Shown here: piece by piece, positions 13,161-23,850 of the stretch
Position numbering within the stretch: position 1 is the stretch's first letter
Layout: the number at the start of each line of letters is the position of its first letter
Assembly: GCA_033816765.1 (NCBI GenBank)
Contig: CM066292.1
Span: forward strand, 620,001-684,000
Length of the DNA stretch: 64,000 nt
Direction of reading: 5' to 3'
Source: Nothopassalora personata
Lineage: Eukaryota; Ascomycota; Dothideomycetes; Mycosphaerellales; Mycosphaerellaceae
Notes under the pieces: generated by a model
What the model was told of the DNA's origin: nothing
Databases searched by the model: none
Seen by the model: the letters and a program-made list of their open reading frames with translations, nothing else
Program-made: the position numbers and the translations under genes

Positions 13161-13279
13161 AAGCTGCACGCGTCCGCAAGGATCCGTACAGCGCGCTTAA
13201 ACTAACAGCGCATTGTCAGCTCGAGCAACGCGCTCTAGCACCAGACCCGAGTGGTAGCGATTGTCAACATCCCACCATC

Positions 13280-15325
13280 ATGGAAGGCGAACAAGCAGTT
13301 CCAAACCCTCCTCCTCCGCAGCGAGGCCGACGACAGTCTCGAGGCGAGGACGAGGAGCGACCCGACTTACCAAGAGACCGATCACCACGAGAGCGATCCT
13401 CTATGCCACCCACCACGCGACTTCGGCGCCAACTCGACAGTGCTGACGACGCAGTTACACCGAAAGTAACAGGCAACTTCAATCTCGACGAGCCGACGCC
13501 AGGGCGCCCGCTCAAGCAGAAGGGAACTGTCGTCGCCGACACGCAAGAGACGATTGGCCGACAGTCAGAATCAGCATCGGCAGCACCGGCTCCGAAGCCA
13601 GCGAAGAAGTACCCTCTGACAGAGGAGCAGCGCGAAGAGTATGCGCAGAGGAACTCCACGGACCGCCTCACGTACAACAAGGACGAGGGAACCGTGGCTA
13701 GACAGACAGAGCACTGCGACCTCGGCTGGGCAGTGCCACGCGACATTACCACCTACAAGAATGCCGAAGGTCACAGACTGCTACAGGCCCGGTACAAGGT
13801 CAACAACTTCAAGTTCGGCAACGCGAAGGACCTCAAGCTGGTCGTCAACCAGGGCAATGAGGAACACCCGGATGCCGGTGCCAAACGCTTCCTAGACGTA
13901 CTCGACAACGTCAACCTGATTATCGCCAGAAGCGAGGAGGCCGTTAAGGAACACGATGCGCTCATCGAGCAGCACGAAGATACTATCGCCCAACAGGACA
14001 AGACTATCACCCAGCAAGAGAAGGTGATCACGCGCTTGGAAAAGAAGGAAAAGACTTCAACAAAGATGATAGAAGAAGCCATCGACAAGTTCGCCGCGTA
14101 CAAGACTGAGCTGGCGGCCCTTCGACAGGACAAGCAAGACCTAGAGCAGCGTCTCAAGGCCATGGAGGCAAAGGACACAGAAGCTGACGACAGTGAGAAG
14201 GAGGATGCAACACTTGCACGACTAGGCAAGTACCTCCAGGATACCGACGGCGACGATTCCGACGTCGAGTCGGAAGCCAATCTGAGACGTCGGTACACCA
14301 CCCACACCACGAAGGTCCCGCTGCGCAAGGCGGCCGGATCAGCTGGTGGTACACCAATGCCGAAGCCGCGGCCACGAGGCGTCTCCCTAGCAGGTTCCGG
14401 TATCAGCGCTATACTCGGTCGGAAGCGCAGCTCACATGCTCAAGAACTTATCGACGACGATGATGATGCTCGGCCGACCTGTTCAGGCTCCGAAGCACGC
14501 GCCAGCGGCATCAAGGCGCCGGATGCATTCTCCGGCGAGGCAGGCAAGGAACAGAAGCCTTACCTCGAGTGGAAGCAGAAGATGAAGTACTACCTACGTA
14601 TGGGTTGCAAGGGCTTCAGCGACGAAGACTTGAAAGCTACTGTCATCAACTGCACCACTGGATTCGCCTACAGTGTCCTCGAACCTATCGAGTCCACACT
14701 GGCTACGGCGGATCACGTCTTCGAGGTGCTCGACGAGGCCTGCGGCGATAAGCATACGCGCACCACGAAGCGTGCAGAGTATCAGTACCTCAAGCAGGGT
14801 GACGGCGAGGTTTTCAGCAAGTTCTGGGCCAAGTTCGTGTCATATCTGCCATACATCTCACACGACAAGGATGACCCAGATGATTTGCCCGAGCAGATGC
14901 GGGCAAAGCTCAGCAAGGCTTACCGCGACTGCATCCGTGGCGAGCGTTTCAAGGATATCATGGCTATGAAGGACAAGCTCCACATGATCGAGGCTGACTT
15001 CCTTCACGATAAGGCAGGCGGCAGTAGCGGCGGAGGTCGTCGCCATGGCGGAACTGGTGGCGACGGCAACGACAAGTCACCTCTCCAGAAAGCCAATGAT
15101 GCACTCAAGAACGGCTATGATTGGGACAAGGCCAAGGATGGCGGTCTCTCATCGTTCCGGCCCATTACCCAGAAGGAGTTCGACGACCGCACTAAGTGCT
15201 TTGCTTGCAAGAAGGAGGGATGCCGCAAGACCCTTCCAACATGCCCGTATGCACCATACAAGAAGGCCTCGCGTCGTCCGAACAACAGCACTCTCGACGT
15301 GCCTGGTGTTGAGGAAAAAGTCTAA
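13280..15325 (+). CDS. Gag polyprotein of chromovirus (681 aa)
   Basis: The first open frame after the leader, starting in a CATCATGG context 137 bases past the LTR. The N-terminal 200 residues are basic and disordered. Residues about 225-300 form a Gln/Lys/Glu-rich coiled coil with QQDKTITQQEK-like repeats. Residues about 415-580 are the retrotransposon Gag capsid region (FSGEAGKEQKPYLEWKQKM onward), whose job is particle assembly. A Gly-rich linker follows. Near residues 640-656 is a zinc-knuckle-like motif spaced C-x2-C-x4-C-x6-C, in which Cys replaces the usual His and the last gap is longer. It stops 13 nt after the last stop in the pol frame, at a candidate -1 frameshift site. No inactivating lesion is visible. 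Confidence 0.9.
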   Translation: MEGEQAVPNPPPPQRGRRQSRGEDEERPDLPRDRSPRERSSMPPTTRLRRQLDSADDAVTPKVTGNFNLDEPTPGRPLKQKGTVVADTQETIGRQSESASAAPAPKPAKKYPLTEEQREEYAQRNSTDRLTYNKDEGTVARQTEHCDLGWAVPRDITTYKNAEGHRLLQARYKVNNFKFGNAKDLKLVVNQGNEEHPDAGAKRFLDVLDNVNLIIARSEEAVKEHDALIEQHEDTIAQQDKTITQQEKVITRLEKKEKTSTKMIEEAIDKFAAYKTELAALRQDKQDLEQRLKAMEAKDTEADDSEKEDATLARLGKYLQDTDGDDSDVESEANLRRRYTTHTTKVPLRKAAGSAGGTPMPKPRPRGVSLAGSGISAILGRKRSSHAQELIDDDDDARPTCSGSEARASGIKAPDAFSGEAGKEQKPYLEWKQKMKYYLRMGCKGFSDEDLKATVINCTTGFAYSVLEPIESTLATADHVFEVLDEACGDKHTRTTKRAEYQYLKQGDGEVFSKFWAKFVSYLPYISHDKDDPDDLPEQMRAKLSKAYRDCIRGERFKDIMAMKDKLHMIEADFLHDKAGGSSGGGRRHGGTGGDGNDKSPLQKANDALKNGYDWDKAKDGGLSSFRPITQKEFDDRTKCFACKKEGCRKTLPTCPYAPYKKASRRPNNSTLDVPGVEEKV

Positions 15326-15354
15326 CCTCTGAGCGTACGCACAACACTCAGAGG
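15311..15354 (+). promoter_or_regulatory. Candidate -1 ribosomal frameshift site with hairpin
   Basis: The gag frame reads GAG GAA AAA GTC TAA. The -1 (pol) frame is closed by a TGA at 15310-15312 and then open, so the shift must occur within 13 nt, exactly over the A5 run at 15315-15319. Six bases after the run, CCTCTGAG (15326-15333) pairs perfectly with CTCAGAGG (15347-15354) around a 13-nt loop. Slippery stretch, short spacer and hairpin is the usual layout. The heptamer GGAAAAA is not a canonical X XXY YYZ, so efficiency is uncertain. Confidence 0.55.
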
Positions 15355-18300
15355 GCTGACATTCCCCAACGTGCAACGTCCGGTAAGGACCCTCCCGTAG
15401 ATTCCAACCTCTACGAGCATCTCGCCTATCCTCGCCTGCAGGCAACAGCATCAGTGTTTGTACCGTCGGCTCGTCCAGCTGCCGCTTCAACAGTGCAGCT
15501 GGGCGGACGACGGCAACCTATCGCCCTAACTGCTGACCTGCCAACGGTTTGTTCTCTCTCGGTTTCACCGCACATGAGCCTCCCACCCATATCGAAGCAT
15601 GTCGTGCTTTGCGGCATGGTCGGAGGGCAGCTCGTACGCTGTATGCTCGACACAGGTTGTACCTCTCTCTTTGTCCATGAGAGGTTTGCGAAACTAAATC
15701 TACAGCGCAAGCGCCTGCCAGAAGCGCTGCCATATACTGGCTCGAAGGGCAGCACTGCGGGACTGATCACACAGATTGCCAGCATTCCAGACATCGACTT
15801 CAACGGCCAGCACGACAGCTTCAATGCCTGGGTCGCTGATCTCGGGCAATACGACCTCATCCTCGGCATGCCATGGTTTGAGTCCAACCTTCCACACATC
15901 GACTTCGTCACGCGCACGCTTACCTTCGACAGCGGGATCTCCGCTCGCTGCGAGACCAAGTCCGATCCCAAACCTGGCACACCGCGTTTCGCCTCTGAGC
16001 CGGTGGTGGAAGGCCCTCTCGAAGACCTTCCAGACATCAACATCATAACTGTGGGAGAAGCGCAGTCTGCAGTGGACGAGGGCCAAGAAGCATACCTCGT
16101 CTGGGACTACGATGACACGTCTAACACAGCAGCAGTGCTCGACGACGTCGGATTGCACATCTGCGCCATGAACCCAGATGACCTGGAGCGCTACATGAAG
16201 GGCAAAGAGGAGGTCGACGCTAAGCAGCTCTTGCCACCTGATTTCCACCAGCGCGTCCAGGCATTCAACCCCGAGCTTGCGAAGTCACTTCCGCCACACA
16301 GGGAGGGGGACCTTGCGATCGATTTCATCCCTGGTGCTAAGCTGCCTTTCGTTAAGCCCCGGCCGGCAGGACGAGATGAGCTGATTGTGACTAAAAAGCA
16401 CATCACGGATCTCGCGTCCATCGGCTACGTTCGTCCATCGACATCACGGGTCGCATCACCGCTTCTCATTGTTAAGAAGCCTGGTGGTGGACTCCGGGTG
16501 TGCGTGGACTACCGAGCCATCAACGAGATCACCATTAAGAACAGGTATCCCATACCTCAGATACGTGAAACTCTAGCGCGCCTGTCCAAGGCCAAGATGT
16601 TCACTATCCTCGATATCATTGCGGCATTCAACCAGCTCCGTATCAAAGCCGGTGACGAATGGAAGACTGCTTTCACTACGCGCTATGGAACATACGAGTA
16701 CTTGGTCGTGCCTTTTGGGCTATGTAACGCACCAGCGGCTTTCCAAGCCTACATCAATTCCGCACTGCACGACTATCTCGATGATTTCTGCACGGCGTAT
16801 TTGGACGACACTATCGTGTACACAGAGCCGCCGGAGCAGGGAGGTTTCGACGCGCTTCGCAAGCTCCACGTCGAGCACGTCAACAAGGTCCTTGACAAGC
16901 TTATCGAAGCCCGCCTGCCCTGCGACATACTGAAGTGCCGTTTCTTCCAGACCGAAGTCAAGTTCTTAGGGATCATCATCACGGCGACCGGGCTGAAGAT
17001 GGATCCCAAGAAAGTTCAAGCGATCCAAGAGTAGGCGACTCCAAGCAATGTTACTGACGTCCTAGCATTCCTAGGGTTGTGCAACTTCTATCGCAGATTC
17101 ATCGCCGAATTCGCTACTATAGCATTCGCCCTTACATGCTTGACCCGTGGCGCTAACAGCAAGGACCCAAAGCACCGTCCGGTCTGGCGCTGGACTGCAG
17201 AGTGCCAGGAGGCTTTCGATGCTCTGAAGCTGGCTTTTACCAAGGCACCAGTACTTAAGCATTTCGATCCGGACCTCCCAAGCACTGTCGAATGCGACGC
17301 CTCTGACACGGTTATAGCTGGAGTCCTGTCCCAGCCAGATCCAGACGACGGCTGGGCACTCAAACCAGTTGCTTTCTACTCTACAAAGATGATTCCAGCG
17401 GAATGCAATTACGAGATCTACGACAAGGAACTTATGGCAATCGTGCACGCATTCGAGGAATGGCGGCCCGAGCTTATGTCTTGCGATCCAGCTACACCAA
17501 TTAAGGTGCTATCCGACTACCGCGGCTTGGAGTACTTTATGACTACCAAGCAGCTTAACAGACGTCAAGCCCGGTGGGCGGAGTTCCTGTCTGCTTTCAA
17601 CTTCAAGATCACGTACAGACCTGGCAAAGACAACGTGAAGGCCGACTGCCTTACACGACGATCCCAGGACCAGGACAAGTCCGATGATCTGCGCAACCGC
17701 CGCCAAGTTCTGCTCAAGGAGGACAATCTCAGCGACGAGGTGCGTGCGACACTGCCGCAGGTCGCTTGTCTCGAGGTACCCGATCCAGCAGCAACAGCCA
17801 AGCGTCAGTACGAGCTCGCCATAGCTGCACTGGAAGTCCTAGACGGCGCCACTCCAGGCGATCCTTCCATTGAGGAACAGATCCAGCTTGCGTACGCCAA
17901 AGACGAGCTCGCTTGTGACATTCGCGAAGCAATCAAGAAGGATCTGCCCAAGCTGAAGGACGCACGCGTATCTATCACCGATTGCCGCATCGAACATGAC
18001 ACGATCTTCGTGCGCGACAAGGTGTATGTACCGGATTCTGAGGACTTGCGAGGCGAAGTCATGCGCCAGCACCACAACACTCTCCTCACCGGTCATCCAG
18101 GCCGCGAGAAGACGTATGAACTGATCGCCCGCGAGTACTGGTGGCCGGGGATGTTCAAGGATGTTCGCAGGTACACAGATGCATGTCACGTCTGCACCCG
18201 CATACGCGCTTTCACTCGAGCATATTCAGGAGGTTTGCGGCAGCTGCCAGTACCACAAGGAGCATACCGCGAAGTCACGATGGACTATGTGGTTGAGCTG

Positions 18301-19407
18301 CCAGCTAGCACATCAGCCGAGGGCGTCACCTTCACCAACATCCTAACAGTCACGGAGCGACTCACCAAACGCAAACACTACATCGCAGTTAAGGACTTGA
18401 CCGCCGAAACAGCGGCAGATGTCTGCCTGCGTTACATTATTAAGGACCAGGGACTTTTCGACGTCGTTTACAGCGATCGCGGGTCCCAGTGGGTCAGCGC
18501 ATTCTGGAAACGCCTGTTGCTACTGATGCGCGTCGACCAGCGACTGTCTACTGCTTTCCACCCGCAAACAGATGGGCAGAGTGAAAGCACCAACAGGATT
18601 ATGGAAATGTATCTCCGCGCATTCGTTAACTACGCGCAGGACGACTGGGTCCAGTTGCTTCCTATTGCCGAGTTCGCCGCCAACAACGTACGGTCTGACA
18701 CTACAGGTGTGTCACCGTTCTTCGCAACTCTGGGCCGCCATCCGCGCATGACTTTCACACCGCCATCGGAGCTCGCCAAGCATTCTAGACCTACCGCACA
18801 GCGCATTGACCAGCAAGCTGCCGATGACTTCGCCGCTAAACTTAAGCAACTTCATGACTACTGTGCGACTTAAATGCGTTGGGCGCAGGCTCGATATGAC
18901 GACAGCGCGCTCACTTCTCGACAAGCAGCACCGCGCTATCGCGTCGGCGACAAGGTTTGGCTCGACACGCGCAACATACTGACTCGCCGACCAAGCAAGA
19001 AACTCGACCACAAGAACAACGGCCCTTGGCCAGTCGAGAAGGTACTAGGCAACGACGCATACCGACTTACCCTGCCAGCCACTATGAAGATACACAACGT
19101 CTTCCACACCAGCCTCTTGCGCATCGCCGACTCGAACCCGTTTCCCAACCAACACGATACCGAGCCACCGCCAGTTATCGACGCCGAAGGTCAGCAACGT
19201 CACGAGGTGGAGGAGGTGATTGAGAGCAAGTGGACAGGCAGGGCGCACAAGGAGGTTCGCTACACATACCGATGGGTCGGCGGCGCCCACACCTCAGAGG
19301 TCTACAAAGTCAACATCGGCGGACCCGATGACTTGATCGCAGACTTTCACCACAACAACCCTGATGCTGATGGCCCGCCGCCCGGATGGAAGCCGCCAGC
19401 GCTATAG
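15313..19407 (+). pseudogene. Pol polyprotein of chromovirus, two in-frame stops
   Basis: One reading frame broken by TAG at 17032-17034 and TAA at 18871-18873; the first internal ATG is at 15454. In order: aspartic protease (LDTGCT, later LGMPW), reverse transcriptase (LDIIAAFNQ at about 16609, catalytic YLDD at 16798), RNase H (CDASD, YDKELMAI, SDYRGLEYF), integrase zinc finger (HH...CHVC), integrase core with all three acidic residues (TMDYVVELP, SDRGSQ, QSES), GPY/F (GPWPVEKV...HNVFHTSLL) and a chromodomain-like tail (EVEEVIES...YRWVGG...DLIADFHH). The first stop lies where the family has Trp. The second, within the C-terminal linker, could come from a Gln codon. Both fit CpA-to-TpA change. 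RNase H SDY, where SDH or TDH is usual, fits the same bias. The chromodomain lacks the usual WEP block. Confidence 0.9.
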
Positions 19408-19796
19408 ATACCGAACGAGAAAGTTGGGTCAACCGCATTACCCGCGCACATGGCAGATGCTGGACAACCACCTGTCTCCGCACCGACACCGACCACAGAA
19501 ACGCCGGTCCTCCGCCGTTCAGCGCGCACGCGAGGAGATACAGCTGTCTCGCCGAAGTGATGAACTGCTCGGACACGGCCTTCAATGCGTGTGTAAGCAC
19601 CGACTGTAGCCTCTCGCTGTTACAGCACGGCCTTACTGAAGCACGCACACTGAAGCACCGGTCCGCGGTATCTACACGCACCGCTCGAGCCGACCATGCT
19701 ACACATCCCTTACACGCCAGACGAGGCCGCTGTCGCATTGGTTACATACTGTTTGATTTTCTTTTTACGCACGTCGCAGGCGCTCGTGGCCATTTT

Positions 19797-19809
19797 GGAG
19801 GGGGGGTAC
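19797..19809 (+). promoter_or_regulatory. Polypurine tract of chromovirus
   Basis: GGAGGGGGG followed by TAC lies immediately before the TG of the 3' LTR. This is the standard position for plus-strand priming. Confidence 0.8.
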
Positions 19810-19995
19810 TGTCACGGGGTGGCCTTGACCTTGGACCCTTCGCCGGCTTAACCGCGGACCTTCCGGATCGGGTTAGCGCGGCTTGGCACGAGATCGACCT
19901 TGCTTCTCTCTTCTCTCTCGTTCTTAGACTCTTCGTAGATTGTATTATTCACGACTTGACTCCTACACTCTCCGGATCTCATATCGCCCGTGTCA
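19810..19995 (+). repeat. 3' LTR of chromovirus (186 bp)
   Basis: Identical to the LTR at 12957-13142 and followed by GCTAC. Zero differences in 186 bp indicate a very recent insertion or recent gene conversion between LTRs. Confidence 0.95.
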
Positions 19996-20000
19996 GCTAC

Positions 20001-20201
20001 TGTTAGGCCTATTCTTCTACCCCCTCGGCCTATGCTATATCGTGCTCATAGTAAGCCACATATAGGTCGTAGTACTATTTAGGCTCTTTAGCCGGTTCTA
20101 CCGTCGCGATGTTCTTAATAGGGGTTGAGTAACTAGTAGTGAGAATTGATAGGTCGTAGAACGTGGTCTTATTAAAGAGGACGTCCTTTACCCGTATAAC
20201 C
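20001..20201 (-). mobile_element. Copia fragment, continuation beyond the chromovirus
   Basis: On the minus strand the frame reads RVKDVLFNKTTFYD, the block that lies between integrase and RT in copia elements. It therefore joins the minus-strand copia remnant ending at 12956. It is cut off at 20201 by an LTR of a different family. Confidence 0.7.
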
Positions 20202-20827
20202 TGTTACGGTTCGGATGAAGGACGGTGCAGGACGTGGCATGGGGAGGAAGAATCAGAAGACACGAACCAATCGCTAGGAAGAGAAAGGGACCCCACGTCC
20301 GGGTCACGTGCACGACCGCGCGCTTAGTGCATGGTCGAACACGACCGCAGAAGTAGCGTATGAACGTACACTGACACGGGCGATATGAGATCCAGAGAGT
20401 GTAGGAGTCAAGTCGTGAATAATACAATCTACGAAGAGTCTAAGAACGAGAGAGAAGAGAGAAGCAAGGTCGATCTCGTGCCAAGCCGCGCTAACCCGAT
20501 CCGGAAGGTCCGCGGTTAAGCCGGCGAAGGGTCCAAGGTCAAGGCCACCCCGTGACATACACGACCACACGACCAGACGACCGGTCGAGTGGACAGACGG
20601 ACATCTAACACCGGATGGCATACGAACCTCCTTTGTATTTAGGAACGCTAGAAACCCTTATGGTTCTGATGCGTTCAACTCATGTTACTATCTCACTGAT
20701 TGGAATACAACTCTTATTCCTATCATTCATCTTCGCTCAGCTTGCTTCAGCCTCTCCAAAGAATAATACCGCCACGTGACTTGACTTATCTCTCTTTTGA
20801 GACTAGCCCTGGAACGAGACAATAACA
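20202..20827 (+). repeat. Un-RIPped LTR bridging copia and gypsy remnants
   Basis: Starts TGTTACGGTTCGG and ends CGAGACAATAACA. Without the nested solo LTR it is about 435 bp. The second half matches the RIP-mutated solo LTR at 25322-25681. Unlike its neighbours it carries few RIP changes. Its flanks do not match (TAACC on the left, GCGAG on the right): copia minus strand on one side and gypsy pol plus strand on the other. It therefore looks like a recombination product rather than a simple insertion. Confidence 0.55.
20372..20557 (-). repeat. Solo LTR of the chromovirus family, TSD TACAC
   Basis: Exact reverse complement of the 186-bp chromovirus LTR except for one base (A at 20394 where the element has G, a CpG-to-CpA type change). 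It is flanked by TACAC at 20367-20371 and 20558-20562. It was left by LTR-LTR recombination of a second, opposite-orientation insertion. Confidence 0.95.
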
Positions 20828-23800
20828 GCGAGGCGGGTACGCCTATTCTATTCGTACTAAAGAAGAACGATACTCTTAGGCTCTATATAGATTATAGAGG
20901 CCTAAATAAGATTATAGTAATGAACCAATATCTACTACCCCTAATTAGTAAGATATTAGATAGGCTATAGGATACGAGACTCTTTACTATAATTAACCTA
21001 TAGGATACCTACTACCGTATTTCTATTAAGTAAGGAAACGAGTAGAAGACTACGTTTCGTACGCGATACGGTTACTACAAGTACTTAGTAATACCTTTTA
21101 GGTTAACTAACGTACTAGCTACCTTTTAGGGGTATATTAATAAGGCCCTTACTAGGTTAGTAGATAATATCTACGTAGTTTACCTAAATAATATCCTTAT
21201 CTATAGCGTAATACGTAAGGAGTATATACGAGCCGTACGCGCGGTACTGGAGAGGCTACGGAAGTTCGCCCTATTTACGAACCTAAAGAGGTATAGCTTT
21301 ACCTAGGAGAGTAGCGAGTTCCTAGGGTTTATCGTAAGCGTCGTAGGCGTATTAATAGATAGGAGTAGGGTAGCCGTAATCGAGGAATAGCCTACGCCTA
21401 CGAGTTTTTAAAAGGTTTAATCCTTTCTAGGATTCTATAACTTCTATAGGCGCTTTATCGAAGGGTACTCGACGATTAAAAAGCTATTAATAGATATACT
21501 AAAGGGATATAAGAATAGTAACAAGTAAGGGCCTCTTATATAGTCCGCTTATAAGAATTAAGCATTCTAACGGCTAAAAGCTAGGTTCCTTAGAGTACCT
21601 ATCCTAAGGTACTTTAACTCTATATTACATACGAGGGTTAAAACGGATACCTTAGGATTTATAATTACGGGTATTATCTCTTAGCTATTTAGTACTAAGT
21701 AGCACCCTATTACCTTATATTCTCGTAAGATAGTACCTACTAAGTATAACTATAAGACCTATAACTAGGAGCTACTAGTAGTAGTAGAGGTATTTAAATA
21801 TTAGCGACCGTACCTCGAAGGCGTATCGTATACGGTTTAGGTACTAGTCGACTATACGAACCTATAGGGTTTTATAATAGTAAAGTAGCTAAATAGGAGG
21901 TAAGCTCGATAGGCAACGTTCCTATAATCTTTTAACTTCGTAGTAGAGTATAGGCTAGGGAAGAGTAACCTAGCCGATACGCTATCGCGACGTAGTAACT
22001 ACGTATACGTAGCGTAGTAGACGTTAAACTTACTTCCTACGCTATAAAGTAAGCTATCTTTCTAGAAGGAATCCCTATTTAGAGAGGACGAGCCTATAGT
22101 AAGGCGCGTAACCGCTACCTACGAGAAGATATAGGATAACGCGGCAACGTTAGTACTAGGAGCGTATAAGCCGTAGGGGACCCGATCGCTACTAGTTAGA
22201 GTATACGCTATAATAATATAAGGCGGCCTAAGTAAACTACTTATACTACTAATAAAAATCGTATAGTAGGGAGACGATAGGTACGTCGTATACTTATCGT
22301 AGGCGCCTAGTAAAGGGGACGCTAAGGATTAGTATATAAAAGACGGGTTAGTCTATTACGGAAACGTAATTATCGTACCCGAAGATAACGTAGTAAGGGT
22401 ATAGTTACTCTATATATATTATAACGACCTACTAGTAGGGTACTTTAGTAAGGTAAAGACTAAAGAGCTACTACAACGTTACTACTAGTAGGAATTACTT
22501 AGTAGTAATATAAGGGAGTATATAGGAAACTATAGAGCGTATTAAACCTCGAAGGCGAGGTACTATTAACCCTACGGTAAGCTATAACTACTACCTAGGC
22601 TAGACGATCTATAGTAAGAGATTACTATAGATTTTATTACGGACCTACTACTAAGTAAGCGAGGAGAATACGTATATAATACGATCCTAGTAATCGTTAA
22701 CCGCTACTCTAGAAATAAACTTATATATTCCTACAACTAAGATATATATAGCCGTAGAGCTTACGAGGCTCTTACAAGACGAAGTCGTACGGTATTATAG
22801 TGTCCTAGCGGATATAGTAAGTAACCGCGGGTTAGTGTTTACGAGTAAGTTCTAGAGTAACTTCTACTTCGAGGCGTAGGTAAAGCGTAAGCTATCTATA
22901 GCTTTTTACCCTTAGACTAACAGTTAGACTAAGAGGGTAAACTAAACCTTAGAATAGTACCTTCGTTATTACTATAGTAAGAACTAGATAGAATAGGCTA
23001 AGTAGCTAGCTATTACTAAATTCGTATATAATAATAGCGTCTACCCTACGCTACGTATAAGCCCCTTTAAAATAGCGTATAGTTAGTAACCTAAGATTAC
23101 CCTAATACCTATAGGATCTCGAGGCGAGATCCGGGAAGGGGAGGTACTAGTAGCGGTAGACTTAGTTAACCGTATACGAGAAATACGCGCTACGCTTACG
23201 AAGCGTTAGGAGATCGTAGTAGCCAACTAGGCTTACTACTATAATAAGACTTATAAGGCTAAGAGCTATTACGTAGGTAATATAGTCTTATTATCTACGA
23301 AGAACCTAAGGTTAGTATTACTAAAGAAGAAGATAGGTCCGAAGTTTATTAGACCGTATCTTATTATTAACGCTATTAGTTCGTAGGCGTACCGCCTAGT
23401 ACTACTAGTAGAATTAAGAATCTATAATATATTTTATATATCCCTTCTCGAGCCGTACGCGGGTAGCGAGAAGGATAGAGGTACTATACCCCTCGCTAAT
23501 AAGGACGGGGAATATAAAGTAGAGGTAGTACTAGGAAAGCGTAAGTATAAGGGTAAGGTATAGTACCTAGTACGATAGAAGGGCTAGCTAGAGGAGAATA
23601 ATAGCTAGGAGCCGATATAAGAACTCGCGAATACTATGCGTATAGTAGCTAAATATAAGGCGTCTACAAAGACGATATAAGGCGCGGAAGGATTCGCGAA
23701 TGCTACGCGTATAGTAGCTAAATATAAGGTATCTACGAAGGTAATATAAGGCATAGAAGAGAGGACGTAGACCGTATATTTAGACCTTAACCCTTCGGTA

Positions 23801-23850
23801 GCTAGATATAAGGACCTTACCCTTTAGATATAACCTCCTCTTTTTCTTAA
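20828..23850 (+). mobile_element. Ty3/gypsy pol remnant, heavily RIP-mutated
   Basis: The plus strand translates between many stops into gypsy Pol: PILFVLKKN and LYIDYRGLNK (RT), FRTRYGYYKYLV, then YLNNILIYS at about 21181 where the catalytic Asp pair is now Asn-Asn. Next come FLGFYNFYRRFIEGYS, RNase H traces (YSRKIVPTKYNY) and an integrase zinc-finger region near 22400. It is dead. The 5' part (gag, protease) is missing and the sequence begins directly at the un-RIPped LTR. Confidence 0.8.

Larger units (their letters stand above)
12957..19995 (+). mobile_element. Ty3/gypsy chromovirus, near-intact, young insertion
   Basis: A complete 7039-bp LTR retrotransposon. It has two 186-bp LTRs identical base for base, a 5-bp target duplication GCTAC (12952-12956 and 19996-20000), a primer-binding site, gag, pol and a polypurine tract. 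Pol order is protease, reverse transcriptase, RNase H, integrase, GPY/F, chromodomain, which defines a Metaviridae chromovirus. It is GC-rich and largely free of RIP, unlike its host copia remnant. Two in-frame stops in pol block a full polyprotein, so this copy is probably non-autonomous. A related solo LTR lies 377 bp downstream. The chromodomain fits its landing in old repeat DNA. Confidence 0.95.

Noticed and set aside
12893..13162. 89-aa ORF at the 5' LTR
   Set aside because: Mostly LTR sequence; the gag start downstream is much better supported.
13264..14375. Antisense and other-frame ORFs over gag (162 aa, 185 aa and others)
   Set aside because: They are shadows of the GC-rich gag frame, without start context or domain evidence.
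19386..20621. ORFs of 206 aa (plus) and 105 aa (minus) spanning the LTRs
   Set aside because: They consist largely of LTR sequence and repeat the same LTR-derived peptide.
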